Source: Membranipora membranacea
Lineage: Eukaryota; Bryozoa; Gymnolaemata; Cheilostomatida; Membraniporidae
NCBI GenBank assembly: GCA_914767715.1
Contig: OU612065.1
Span: 21,266,001-21,330,000 of the forward strand
Reading direction: 5' to 3'
DNA length: 64,000 nt
Shown piece by piece: positions 13,901 to 24,600 of this stretch. Made by a program: the position numbers and the translations under genes. The notes under the pieces are model-generated. The model worked only from the letters and a program-made list of their open reading frames with translations, did no database searches and had not been told where the DNA came from. Numbering within the stretch: the stretch's first letter is position 1; each line of letters opens with the position of its first letter.

Positions 13901-16689
13901 GGAACTATCAATGTGCATCACTGAGGGAGAGGGAAAAAAAATCAAGTTTGCAGATAACTATATTTTTTCACCACATGGTCATAGAATGCTTGTAAAATGA
14001 GAAGAGTGACAAGTTGGACTATCATAAGAGTGGGTATTACATGGTGTGAGTTGTCAGGTTCTTCAGGCAAATATATCTGGATAACTCACAACCAGCGGAA
14101 TTTGCCTACTTACCGTGAAGTGATTCTGTTGTCTTCTTTGATGCCATCCTGTCAAATTGTCCCTGTGTCAGTATTTATTTGTGTATAATATGCTGGTTAT
14201 AGCTTCTTCATTCATTTCTGTGTGTATATGTGGTTAATCCTCTCTCTCTAAACTAAAATTTGCAAATAAAATGAGTGATAAAGAGTAAAAAGTAATCGAC
14301 ATACAAGGCTGATTGATTAACCCATACATACAGACTTGGCACAACAGTATCACTAGATATCATGTGAATTAACATCTCATGCACGCTACAAGCAAGCAAG
14401 CATGGTGTCCTAGAATTCAATAGTTGCAAGGAAGGAAGTCACAAGCAAAATCTTACTATGTATGCGGACTCATTATCTGCTTTGTCTATACAAACAGCTT
14501 TATGGTGCACGGAATGAGCACATCAACATTCCGTCATTTGGTGGCTTGATATTGATAATTACAGCATTACAAAAATTTATGCAGTTCTGAATGGGCACTA
14601 AAAACTGTCGCAGGCAACGAGTGTTGTAAGGCATATTGTATGACAGGTCTTAAAGCGCTTAAGACCTCTACAGCATTCGTTCTTAACACAATACAGCATT
14701 ATTATACAGCCTATATCGTTAAAAATCCATTGTTCTTGAGTGCTGTAAGACAAGTCATACAACATGTCTTATAACACCCATGTGTTGGATCAGACTTAGT
14801 ACCTAAACTATGCCTTACATTGCAACATGGGCTGCATCAACAAGCCCTCTACTATGTTTTTTCATAAACTAGCTATTGTCCATACAGAACTGGAATTTTT
14901 CTGTAGCTACTCATGAGGCAGTGCTACTCACTACTAGTAACTTTCAATAAGGGCAAAGGCGGTTTTTTCTAGGCAGGGGTATTCTTTTAGCCTGGGTAGG
15001 CTGTTCTCTGTATATGACATTTCATTGGCGAAAAGTCTGACACGAGATTGGTTTGAGATGTATTCTGGCATGTCGTTGGGGAACCCCTGAGGTGACTGCG
15101 GTAGCACCAGACATTTTCCCCTCCACAATTACCTCTTGGGTTTGATCTGATAGGAAGGCATTTATCTACTTCATAACATCTGCGTCAATTCCATAGTGAT
15201 GTAGTTTATGGTTGAGCAGGTCATGTGGGACGCGGTCGAATGCCTTGCCAAAGTCGAGAAGGATCAAATCTGTTTGGGATTCCTGGTCAAGATTTTGAAA
15301 GAAATCCTTAGTGGTTAGCAGTTGCAGTTGATCGTGTGAATCCCAGTTGCCAACTGGAATTCAGACGATCTTCTCCTACGTAAACCATGTTGGGCATCTG
15401 TGAGCTACTTGAATTCCTCAAGGTGGTCATGGATCTGGCTTGTGATGATATGCTCAGCAATCTTACACACTATCGACGTTAGGGACACAGGTCTGTAGTT
15501 TTCTGCTTTGCATCGGTACCCTTTCTTGTAGATTGGGGCCACACATGCATGTTTCCAGTCTTTAGGTACAGTGCCCTGCACTAGGGTGGCTTGGATAAGG
15601 AGTAGGGTCGATCTCAACAGCAGTAGTCTTCAGCAGCTGTGGTGTGAGTTTCTCGGGCCCACAGGGCAGGCTTTGTTTACCTTGAGGTCTAGTAGGAGCT
15701 TCTGTACACCTGCCGCTGAAACAACTACCGGCCTCATTTTCGGGTGGTTCCAAGTCGGGAGGGGGTGTTCATTTATAATTGCATTGTGTAGACCCATGGG
15801 CCCATTCCCTTTTCAATAAGCCAATTTAACAGCCAAAGTTTAAATTTGTCATTATCTTACTAATGAAATATATGAAATGACTCTTGAAACTGTTTGAGCA
15901 ATTGTGACATCACAATAATTTCAATATTCATTGTTTCTTTGCCTATACCAATCATGAGGATAAACAATCCAGTTTAATTTAAGGGCAAAGTGACTACAGA
16001 CATTAGCAAATTTTGCATGCCGGGTTACTTTGTACGCCCATGCAAGAAAGGGAGGGGGCATGTTGAAAGAACCTTCTGATCCAACAAAATGCCTATTTCT
16101 TACCATGTACAGTATTCCCGCCAAATGTAATTACATTCCAAATTGCAGGAAAAGCTGTCAAAAGTCTAGCCCAATTTCTTCATTTTGCATGAGGCCTATG
16201 TAAAATGCCTGATCATTCTTAGGAAAATCGCCTATTTATAAATTGCGGAGTTGCCTTTTCTATTGGTATGGTAGCACAACTTGCAATTGTATAGCAGTTA
16301 CATTCAAATTAGAATCAGGGAGTTTGGGACCAAACTCCCTGGTAGAATCAGGGAGGTGAGATACTTGTGATACGTGGTTGAAGGAAATCGCAAGGTGGTT
16401 CAACTTAGCCCAGCTAAGATTTATATCAGTATGCAAGAAGGTTTAGATGTAAATAATAATTACCAGAGAGATAGATGTCGAGTGTGTACTCATCAAAGAT
16501 CCTGGTTATAATTGACAACTCTGCATAGTTATCCCATATCTGATGCTTTACGCAGAACCTCAGTGCTTTATCAAGTCCACTTTGTATACCTGGATCAGCA
16601 TGTAGCAGCTGCCTCTGCCCAGTGAAGAGATTATCTATAAGTTTGCTGAAAGTTTCAGCTGGATAATGTTCTTCGTAGGGTAAATCCAT
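2283..16689 (-). CDS. DUF4371/hAT-transposase-derived protein, 12 exons, 793 aa
   Basis: Coding exons on minus, 5' to 3': 16689-16464, 13562-13318, 13065-12765, 12353-12192, 11076-10828, 10364-10208, 9100-9002, 4816-4701, 4228-3971, 3659-3443, 3037-2825 and 2421-2283. They total 2382 nt (794 codons with TAA). Every junction has GT..AG and matching phase. Exon 1 encodes an N-terminus I do not recognise. Exon 2 is highly acidic. From exon 3 the order follows the P52rIPK/ZMYM-like hAT family: ELIDISADILR then YSIVIGDDT (family: DE-T-D), the FFRSRPPMMKML block, TNWADRYDSF (family: TRW-RYDA), EEEYYKEA..IP..DAILSHLKTRF, AELSMWFSHW, and the C-terminal dimerisation block LPNVSALLEVLCVLP (about residue 703), where the usual CERSFS is changed to CSVKRT. 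The ATG context is AAAATGG. I see no BED or THAP finger. The many phase-consistent introns suggest a domesticated gene; loss of transposase activity is inference. Confidence 0.82.
2554..2573. repeat. Poly-G tract (20 G)
   Basis: An uninterrupted run of 20 G in the last intron of the minus-strand hAT-derived gene (C on the coding strand). Confidence 0.95.
4256..4486 (-). mobile_element. Non-LTR retrotransposon RT C-terminal fragment
   Basis: The minus strand encodes a LINE tail motif: LLYGAEAWMIYR, then LRDIRSVKW, RRANLPCM and LRWVGHVHR. This is the region after the RT domain in many LINE polyproteins (LLYGAETW..WVGHV). The fragment lies in the hAT-gene intron between 4229 and 4700 and is cut off at an AAAC repeat. 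Dead fragment. Confidence 0.8.
4487..4526. repeat. (AAAC)n microsatellite
   Basis: About ten tandem copies of AAAC next to the LINE fragment, where its 5' end is lost. Confidence 0.95.
4911..4941. repeat. (ATG)n microsatellite
   Basis: About ten GAT/ATG trinucleotide repeats in an intron of the hAT-derived gene. Confidence 0.95.
5489..5585. repeat. Minisatellite, 13-14 bp GGTAAAACCTGCCT-type unit
   Basis: Six to seven imperfect copies of a unit built around GGTAAAACCTGGCT. It lies in the hAT-gene intron just upstream of the nested caspase gene. Confidence 0.85.
5811..8264 (+). CDS. Ankyrin-repeat caspase-like protease, 4 exons, 480 aa
   Basis: Exons 5811-6492, 7080-7279, 7454-7678 and 7929-8264 join in phase to 1443 nt including the stop. 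Residues 1-227 contain ankyrin-like units, clearest at GQTILHLAAQRGSPSLIKWFL and GGKTAMDIATDCGATECF. The caspase domain starts near SHALIFYNTDNREGAYKEADRM in exon 2. Exon 3 carries MAHGRLGSLVGSD with the presumed catalytic His336. Exon 4 opens with IIQCCQG, the counterpart of QACRG, placing the nucleophile at Cys376. A p10-like part follows, ending EYRDTLGKRLILP. The family cuts after Asp in cell death or inflammation, but the SWRN-type substrate-pocket motif is not visible (GGKATRGAYTGAL here), so specificity is uncertain. The first exon follows an AG, so an upstream exon is possible. The gene lies wholly inside an intron of the opposite-strand hAT-derived gene. Confidence 0.85.
6907..6939. 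repeat. Perfect 14-bp hairpin in caspase intron 1
   Basis: CAGGGAGTTTGGGA at 6907-6920 and its exact complement at 6926-6939 with a 5-nt loop. A related hairpin is at 16316-16341, suggesting end-to-end termini of one small element family. Confidence 0.7.
8265..9001. other. Caspase gene 3' flank within hAT intron
   Basis: No further coding exon is seen after the caspase stop. The nearest AATAAA on plus is at about 9104, beyond the next hAT exon, so the real poly(A) site is not fixed. Confidence 0.4.
9101..10207. other. Intron of hAT-derived gene
   Basis: Lies between two phase-compatible minus-strand exons. No supported gene or clear mobile element. Confidence 0.5.
11109..11314. mobile_element. 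MITE-like element with 16-bp inverted ends
   Basis: Left end GGGTCTTTCAATTAGA (11109-11124) matches the complement of 11299-11314 at 15 of 16 positions. Near the left end is a palindrome, ATCGCTCACTCA at 11146-11157 and its exact complement at 11159-11170. About 206 bp, no coding capacity, in a hAT-gene intron. The target duplication is not clear. Confidence 0.65.
13563..14933. other. Long first intron of hAT-derived gene, right part
   Basis: Stretch upstream of exon 2. Short open frames only, none with splice or domain support. Confidence 0.4.
14934..15805 (-). mobile_element. Decayed non-LTR retrotransposon reverse transcriptase
   Basis: On minus the order matches a LINE RT domain: ACGPEKLTPQLLK, then GTVPKDWKHACVAPIYKKG, ENYRPVSLTSIVCKIAEHII, DAQHGLRRRRS, ILLDFGKAFDRVPHDLL, and TSGVPQ. 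Several stops and frameshifts separate these blocks and the catalytic YADD block is absent. It sits in the first intron of the hAT-derived gene on the same strand. Confidence 0.88.
15806..16463. other. Intron sequence next to hAT exon 1, with hairpin at 16316-16341
   Basis: No gene seen. Contains CAGGGAGTTTGG (16316-16327) and its exact complement (16330-16341) with a 2-nt loop. Positions 16365-16463 begin the direct repeat shared with 16769-16889. Confidence 0.5.
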
Positions 16690-16889
16690 TTTAGCTCAAT
16701 TTAAGAGTGTAACTGAGTATACTGGAGGCTGTAAATCGAAAGTTTTTTAGCCCACCCGAGGACGCCAAACTGTGATACGTACTTGCATCAAATCGCAAGG
16801 TGGTTCAACTTAGCCCAGCTAAGATTTATATCAGTATGCAAGAAGGTTTAGATGTAAATAATAATTACCAGAGAGATAGATGTCGAGTG
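16365..16889. repeat. Direct repeat pair of about 120 bp including an exon end
   Basis: Segments 16365-16484 and 16769-16889 are near copies (shared cores GTGATACGT, ATCGCAAGGTGGTTCAAC, CAGTATGCAAGAAGG). The first copy contains the 3' end and splice donor of exon 1 of the hAT-derived gene; the second lies upstream of that gene and belongs to the foldback element. Confidence 0.75.
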
Positions 16890-17890
16890 TATCTGTCAGT
16901 ATGTCCAGGTGAGAGTATGAATGGAATGGATTTGATACCAATGGTGTGTGATAAGTGTGTAACCTTGTTAGGTCAGATAAGTGAGATCAGTCAGGGTTTT
17001 CCGACTATGTGTCAGTGACAGCCCAGAACGCGCCAGTTCCCAGAGCTATGCAAATGTTATCACCCCACCTTTTCCAAGTTACAACTTAAATAGTGTGCTA
17101 TTGTGCTGGCTGGAGGAGATAATGACTGGAATAAATACAGTTGAAAATAGCATACAGTAATTATGACGATGACTCAGTAGCTATCAATGCAGAAAGCCTT
17201 AGTTGAGTGTAATAATATTTTAATTACTACAGGTTGTGTGTAAAAGTATCTCAATACTTTTACACACAACCTGCAGTAATTAAAATGTTATTGCTCCCAA
17301 CCAAGGCTTTCTACATTGATAATGACTGAGTCATTATGATAATTACAGAATGTTATTCTTAACCTTATTTGTTTCGTGTGTATTTATCTCCTCTAGCCAG
17401 AAAAATAGCACACTATTTAAGATAAAACTTTGAAAGGGTGGGGTGCAAACATTGGTATTGATCTGGTAACTCGCGCGGACTGGGCTGTCGCTGACACATA
17501 TTCGGAAAACCCTGACTGATCTCACTTATCTGACCAAACAAGGTTACACACTTATCACACACCATTGGTATCAAATCCACTCCATCCATACTATCACCTG
17601 GACATACTGACAGACACACTTGACATCTTTGAAATTAGGACACACTTAATTAGGATAAATTAAAAAAATCAGCGGGATCGGAAATTGACACCATTCTAAA
17701 ACAGCTAAAAACCTACAGGAATTTGTTTGATATGATCTATCTCACAGTACAATCAAGGGGGCTTTTGATCGGATTATTATTATTTGATCTGGTAATTATT
17801 ATTTACATCTAAACCTTCTTGCATACTGATATAAATTTTAGCTGGGCTAAGTTGAACCACCTTGCGATTGCTTTCAACCACGTATCACAG
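16769..17890. repeat. Large foldback inverted repeat
   Basis: Two arms of roughly 450 bp face each other. The centre is a perfect 19-bp stem, 17231-17249 against 17254-17272, with loop CTCA. Outside it the arms remain alignable, for example AAAGCC..TTAGTTGA against its complement near 17300, and matching frames encoding CPGESMNGMDLIPMVCDK and CPGDSMDGVDLIPMVCDK near 16900 plus and 17600 minus. The right arm is interrupted at about 17624-17786 by a copy of the segment also present at 18095-18232. Foldback transposon or local inverted duplication. Confidence 0.75.
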
Positions 17891-18134
17891 GAGGGTGGGA
17901 ATCAGGTAGACCTAGAGCAAGTTTGTGCCCTTTGTGGTGGCGTAGACTACACAGTGATCTTGTGCGATTTTCCAAAAATGGTCTTTACATGTGAATATTT
18001 CGGCAACCAGTTATTGGATTTTGATTCTGTTTCTTTTATTATACACACAAAAACATCAACTTTCTTAGTATTGGTCGAAGCCCCATCAAATATTGATTAA
18101 TTAGGATAAATTAAAAAAATCAGCGGGATCGGAA

Positions 18135-18365
18135 ATGGACACCATTCTAAAACAGCTAAAAACCTACAGGAATTTGTTTGATATGATCTATCTCACAGTA
18201 CAATCAAGGGGGCTTTTGATCGGATTATCTGAACCACTGTTAATCCCAGCCACAGCATGCTTATCAGCTGCCTGTACAGTGATGATGGAAACAATTGTCA
18301 GGATTAAATTGAATACAGCTGTAGCAGACGTAGCTGAATTTTATGATGAAAAAAAAACTATATAG
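18135..18365 (+). CDS. Candidate small ORF, 76 aa, unknown
   Basis: ATG-to-stop frame starting MDTILKQLKTYRNLFDM and ending EFYDEKKTI, with a hydrophobic middle (LLIPATACLSAACTVMM). I do not recognise it. The surrounding 17950-18440 segment is related to 22130-22575 and its copies in the tandem array, where the same frame is broken. The copy here could be the parental, still-open version, or the frame may be chance. No splice or promoter support seen. Confidence 0.25.
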   Translation: MDTILKQLKTYRNLFDMIYLTVQSRGLLIGLSEPLLIPATACLSAACTVMMETIVRIKLNTAVADVAEFYDEKKTI

Positions 18366-21052
18366 CTGTATCTCTCTTAGAAAAAGAGATAATCACTGAT
18401 TAATTATGATTAAAAAAATTGGAGTGAATCAGGCCTCAGTTCAGTTTGTGTTAATTAAGGAATAGTTCGTTTACAATCTTTTATTATTTTCAATAAGATT
18501 TTGGCTATAGAATTCACTACATTAGCTTCTGATCCCAGCAATGGACATTACAATGAGTTGAATACATAGTGATAACAAGGTTTTTAAAATAAAAAAAACT
18601 TTAATGATGCTATATTGATACTTCACTGTTTCCTGTACCACTGGCATGTTAAAATCTGTCAAATGATAATCACAGCAATTAGGCTTACACGTCTTATGAC
18701 TAGACATCAAGGATGTCACAGCATTTCTCAATTGTTATTAACAAAAATGGTTATTCAATTTTAATCAATTCTGTCTCATGAGACTGAATGTTCTGCTGAA
18801 AGGGGCAGTGTTGCCTAAAAGAATCATTGTGACTTGACACCACACAGACAGGCATTTTGTAGTAGATTATACAATTGCCAGTTAGAAACTTAGCTGTGTT
18901 ATTACCAAAACTAGTAAGATAAATCCTGCTAGCCTGGTCTCTGCCCTCGTGATAAGATTGAGACTAATCTAACTAAATGTGTTGGGAACATTGAACTTCG
19001 GAACAATTATCATTAGTTAGCAGTTACATCCTTTATGTCAGGTCTTGGAAAGTTTAGGCCTAAAAACAGTTGATCACTTTATGGGAGACAGTGTTTTACC
19101 TTGAAGATTCGTAATGTACCCGTCGGTCAAAGGAGGTTATGTTCATTACGCTACGCTATAGCAGAGCTACATTTCCACTTCTGACCATATTAAGGTTCGA
19201 TGCAGTATTGAGAAATGGCAAGCACATATGTTGGTAACTAAATTTATTGAACTTGGGTTATTAACTTGGGAGTTCTCAATTTCCAAGTGTATTAAAATAG
19301 GTTAATTGATAAGAATATAATAATGTCAATTTATAGAAGCCAGCTGAATACTTATCAATAACACAGTACACTTTAAGTATTCCTGAATAACTGCAATGTG
19401 CAATGTTGATATAAATAAGGATTTGTGATAAAGATGATTTCAATCTCTACACTCTTACACCTATGCGACATGTTGAGGTCTTGAAAATGTGTAGTATTTT
19501 TTTGTGATTTTCATTGGAATTCACTTTGGTCGAGAGAATAAATTGAAATCATTTATAGTCAAATCCATATATTCTTGTTAGAAGTTGACACAACTTATGA
19601 TAATAGCTGTGTCACTATGAAAATAAACCTGCCTCACACCCAGCATTCACATATTATGTTTTGTTATGAGAATCGGGTTTAAATTTATTTTTGGTGACCA
19701 GAAACTTAAAATGATTATCTATTATAATTTTATTATTCAGCATTGTGTGATTAGCAGTGGCATTGACATTACAGAAGGGAAGTGATAATCTGCCACTTCA
19801 TAATCACTGACATAAGGTATTACCATGCAGAATTCAAGGATGTCATAGTTTTACACAGATTCTTGACACAGCACACATACCGACGAGAAAAAGTATCAGT
19901 CGGACAGAAATATCCTGTGATCATAATACGATCTCTGTAATTACCGCACAAAAGCCAAAATAGGCCTTTTAAATGGTGAAAAAAATACCAAGTAGACTAA
20001 AAGAACAGATTTCAGTCACAGCAATATAGTTTGCAGGAATTCAAATTGATTACTAGATACTTTCTGTTGCACCCTCCCAAATTTTCAAATGGATTGTCTC
20101 AATTAACGAGGCATCACATAGATGTGGCAAAGAAAATTTGAAAATCTTAACAAAATATTCAAAACATATCACATTTGCATTAATAATATATTTGACAAGG
20201 ACACTGTCATGTTGGTACCAATTGATGAGCAGTGAATAGGCATGCTACTTCAAATATGCTTGGTAATGTCAGCAGAACTTGATTAAGGTATGGTATAAAA
20301 ATAAGTTTTTAGTGATACTGACTGAAAAACCTCAAAAATATCTTCAAATTCACTGATTTGGGCATTGTCTTCCATGTGATTCAGGAAAAAAATAGACGCA
20401 AAGCTGTCTGTTTGTGTTTTGCTGCTGCTGTTTTGTGTGAGGATGAGACCATGCCGACAAGCTTATCAGAACAATATTTAGCGGCCATTGATCATTAGAA
20501 ACTCCTGAAATACCCTGCTATTCTTGATCATCAGGGTCATTGTGTAAGGCTGCGATATCCTTGTTGTGAGGTCTCCAGAAGCGTAGGCCTGATTACAGTG
20601 ATCATTTGCTGAATCCCAATAATATATTAATTAGGCATGATTTTGATTTCTTGTCAGGAATTGGAAAATATAACAACAAATTAAACACTGGGTAAACATT
20701 TACAGACAGCTGAATCAGAATCTCTGATACATCCCACTAACTAGCTCGCGTTAGATACCTTGCAGACACCCCTGCACATCCCTGCTCATGAATCGACACT
20801 TGAAGTTAGGCAGTTTTGGTTCTATGAGTGACAAAGCTTCTTTTAAAAACTTTAAAATAACGATTGACTTCGGAAAAGGATATCATAAAATAATTATTTG
20901 AAGCGGCGCTCATTGATGACTATAGACTAGGAAGTCAGAATGCAACTTTTTTCCTGTAAAATGATACTGAAAATAAATTGTCACAATGGACACTGATTAC
21001 AAGCTTCCTTCAACTCTTTGGTTAAATCAGCAGAAATCGCTTGAATGTAAGC

Positions 21053-21059
21053 TATAAAA
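21053..21059 (+). promoter_or_regulatory. TATA box, plus-strand peptide gene, unit 1
   Basis: TATAAAA at 21053-21059. A probable 5' UTR exon ends at 21132 (CTCAG/GTTAGC), about 75 bp downstream. The same arrangement recurs upstream of the plus genes in units 2 and 3. Confidence 0.7.
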
Positions 21060-21404
21060 GACGTGATGTTGGGAGGATAAGTCACAGAACACTGTTCATC
21101 ACTCAAGTAACACAGTCTCCACCTCAACTCAGGTTAGCTATTAATGTAATATATAATTATGTCTGTTATTGACGACAACACATTATTCTCTCATCAGATT
21201 TTACACAACGCAGACAGCAAGAATAGTTTTTACAATTTTCTGACCTGCATTATAGTGTTCATAATTATTGTTTTTTATTTTTATTTTTTCGGAATTTTGT
21301 AGAACTTCTCAACGAATGAGTCTTACCAAAAATAAAGTTAATATACAATAATAATGTTCATTTGTACATATCATTTTTTATGTAGGATATATCCCACCAT
21401 TACA

Positions 21405-21608
21405 ATGCTTGCACTGAGAGTACTCGTCCTTCTAGTTGTCGCTGTGGCTGTTGCACAGTGTGGAGGTAAAAATGGAAACGGAAATGGTAACGGAAACAAA
21501 CGAGGGGGATCTAACGGTAATGGAAACGGAAACAACAACTCAGGAGGAGGTACCAACGGTAACGGCAACGGTAACAACAATGGTGGAAGACGAGGATATG
21601 TTTCATAA
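21405..21608 (+). CDS. Secreted Gly/Asn-rich peptide, 67 aa (unit 1, plus)
   Basis: Starts at the ATG just after acceptor TTTATGTAG/GATATA, so the coding exon begins about 21386; the 5' UTR exon ends at 21132. Residues 1-18 form a signal peptide (MLALRVLVLLVVAVAVAQ) with likely cleavage near VAVA/QCGG. The mature part has one Cys, then NGNGNGN runs broken by KRGGS, NNNSGGGT and NNNGGRR, and ends GYVS. Poly(A) signal AATAAA at 21716-21721. I do not recognise the family. Gly-rich secreted peptides can be structural, mucous or antimicrobial; none is shown here. Low complexity suggests a disordered chain, possibly cleaved at KR or RR. Another frame over the same bases is open from an ATG at about 21472 to 21717. 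Confidence 0.8.
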   Translation: MLALRVLVLLVVAVAVAQCGGKNGNGNGNGNKRGGSNGNGNGNNNSGGGTNGNGNGNNNGGRRGYVS

Positions 21609-24600
21609 TCGGAGAGGCCTGATCATGACTGAAAATGCTGTACTTAAAATTATAAAACACATTTTTGTTTTGATGGCCATGAATTTGACCAAACTGTATC
21701 TACTTGATCCTTATTAATAAAGCAAAAGCAAATAACATATCGCTCATTCAATATAACGTACATACAGTACCAGTAGATTTTTACTGGCTAAATTTTGCTT
21801 AACTTATAATTGCGCACAGCTGCAACTCTTTACATGTCCTGTCTTTTCTTGCTGAGGGATAAGTCACCAAAAGCTTTGTGTTTGTAAAAAGTTTTCTGCA
21901 TTAAATCTATGACTTTCTGCAGTTGATAGTTGCACATAGCGACAACTTTTAAGAATATCAATGGGCAATGTGTTTATATGCATTTACACACATAGATGGG
22001 GAACTAAAAAAGGATTTTGTATGAGGAAATTCTGAACCCACCCCAAAATCCAGAAATCAATAGCACTCAGAGTCGTCTGCACAACTAACTGATAATTCCA
22101 GAATCGAAAGGTATATGGGTAGGAACACAGTGATCTTCGCACTTTTCCAAAATTGGTTTTTACATGTGAATATCTTGGCAACCAGTTATTCAATTTTGAT
22201 TCTGTTTTTTTATTACACGCACACACAGAGACAAAATAATTTTAATACTGCTTGAACCTCAATAAGGTGTTGATTAAATAGGATTAATTAAAATAATCAG
22301 CTGTGATAGGAAACAAACATAATTTCTAAAACGACTAGGATGAAAAAACCTTCAGGAATTTGTTTGATATGATCTATCTCATGGTACAATCAAGGGGGAT
22401 TTGATCGGATTATCCAAACCAGAGATAATCCACTGTTCATCCCAGCTGCCTGTATATTGATGATGAGAATAATTGGAAAAAAAATAGCTGAATTTTTTGA
22501 TGAAAAAAACTATATAGCTGTTTCTCTCTTAGATAAAGAGATAATCACAGATTAAAAAATTGGAGTAAATGAGGTCTCAGCTCAGTTTATGTTATATAAG
22601 GAACGTCGATGTAAACAAACGAAATACTTCCTGCTGATGAACGATCTGAGCTGATTAAAATATGATATGAATCTATGGTAACAAAAATATAAAATAAAAT
22701 ACTACTTGTTCACTATTAAATCATTTATTAAGAATGGCTTCTACTCTAGAGCGATAGCAGTTCTTTCCTAGACTAGTTCCAGGTTTGATGTCTCAACACC
22801 TCTCTGATGGTAATTTTTTTAAATGTTATGAGAGGGTCGTCTAGTGCATGCATGTCCAACCTTTTTTCAGATTCGGTAAAGTTCTGTTTGGCAGCATACC
22901 AATTGGTCGCAGTTTTTTTTTGCAAATTTTACTTGAGATACAGATAAGAATGGGGAATATCCAGGCCTGTATCTGTGGGTTTTAAAGTGGTAGGGCCAGG
23001 CGCTAGGACATGTGGTATTGGGCCACCCAAAAAATTATTTTGAAACAAAGGTGGTTATTAGGCACTCCAGCCCTATTTGGAAAAAAAACTAACGAGCAAT
23101 CCGCCAAATGAATCTTTGTGTCACAATTGATTTACAGGGACATTAAATTCTATCTGATCGTTTATCTGTTTGATACCTTGAATTGAAATTCAGTGAACTT
23201 ATTGCGGAGGTTTGTAAATGTCTAACAACAAATTTGGGCAGTGATTGGAAAGATCACATGGGAGTCCTAAGGGGTGGAAGCAGAGCTTGAATTAACTGCT
23301 TACAGAGAAATTGAGGTTTTACAGTCAAGAAAATATGTGATTTTGCTAGATTGTTCGTGAATAGGATAAGAAGAAAAGTTTTTGTGCAAGCAAGTTTTCT
23401 CAAAATTCGAATTTAATGATCATCACAGAGCAACATGAACATATCAAATCAGATGATATTTAAGATGGGACACCATGACCATGTTGACAGTGAAACCTCA
23501 CAGGAACAAATCCTTGGCCCCTCTGCAACCAATTTAAAACATGCCATGTGAAATAATATAATATAATCTTTAATTCAAACCATCGGTATGGTACCTGAAG
23601 AAAAGTGGCCACCCTTACAGCTTTTGATACAAGAAACAAGGCAATGTTTTTAAGCATTGCCCATATGGCTGGGAGGTATGTTTCGAGACAGGCTGTAGTG
23701 CTGAAGAATAGCTCACATGTTTTGGTTTTATATTTGTTGGTGAGCTCCAAACATTATAATAATTATAGAAATTTCCCAATGAAAATGGTAGTACTAGTAT
23801 AATTCCTTCATGATCCTTTGTGATTCAAATCATCTGGTAATGATAAACATAAATAGAATCAATATAATATTTGGGCTATTATGGCAAGTTTATGTTTTCT
23901 TTTCCTAAGTTTTCCTGCTTAACTACCCATGAACATATCCCTTTAACTACGATAGAGCAACAATTGAACATTTCTTTGTGCGCTTCCTGATATATCTGTT
24001 GTGACGGAATAATGCAGAATTTCCTATATATCTTTGACTTTTAAACAAGATGTGAAAATGTGTTTCAACTTTTTCTGTTGTAAGAGTGCATTTGGCCAAT
24101 TAATATATGACCAATTTGGCCAAGGTTGAGCATGGCTGCAGTAGTGTAGTCTCTAACCTCCAGGCTTTATTGCGAATGCGACTGTCAATAGCATCATTGG
24201 TTTTGGGAGTTCTAGCTAACTAACAGGACCAAAATGAGCAAAAGGTTGTCAAATATTCATTGAAATTTGTTTATTCATAAGAATCAATCAGATAGATCTA
24301 TATTGAATTTATTGTCAACAATTGTCTAAATATATATCATTACTATTTCACAGATACCCTCTCTAGTCATTCACTGTTCTGTTCTGAAAACCAAATTACA
24401 TGGCCGCTTTTTAGGAGCAAGATCAAGTGTCAACTTCACTTTTTTTTACACCACATTACATCACATTCATTGCTCAATAATTGGTGAAACCATAATCGTT
24501 GTTTTTTATAGATTTTGCATTTGGCATTCTGTACCACTTCTATGTTTGAATTCCTCCCAGGTTCGTTGTTGACCTAAAATATGATACCAGGGAGATTTCC

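Noticed and set aside
21371..21580. Antisense Pro/Leu-rich frame opposite the peptide genes
   Set aside because: Mirror of the NG-repeat codons on the other strand, with no promoter or splice support.
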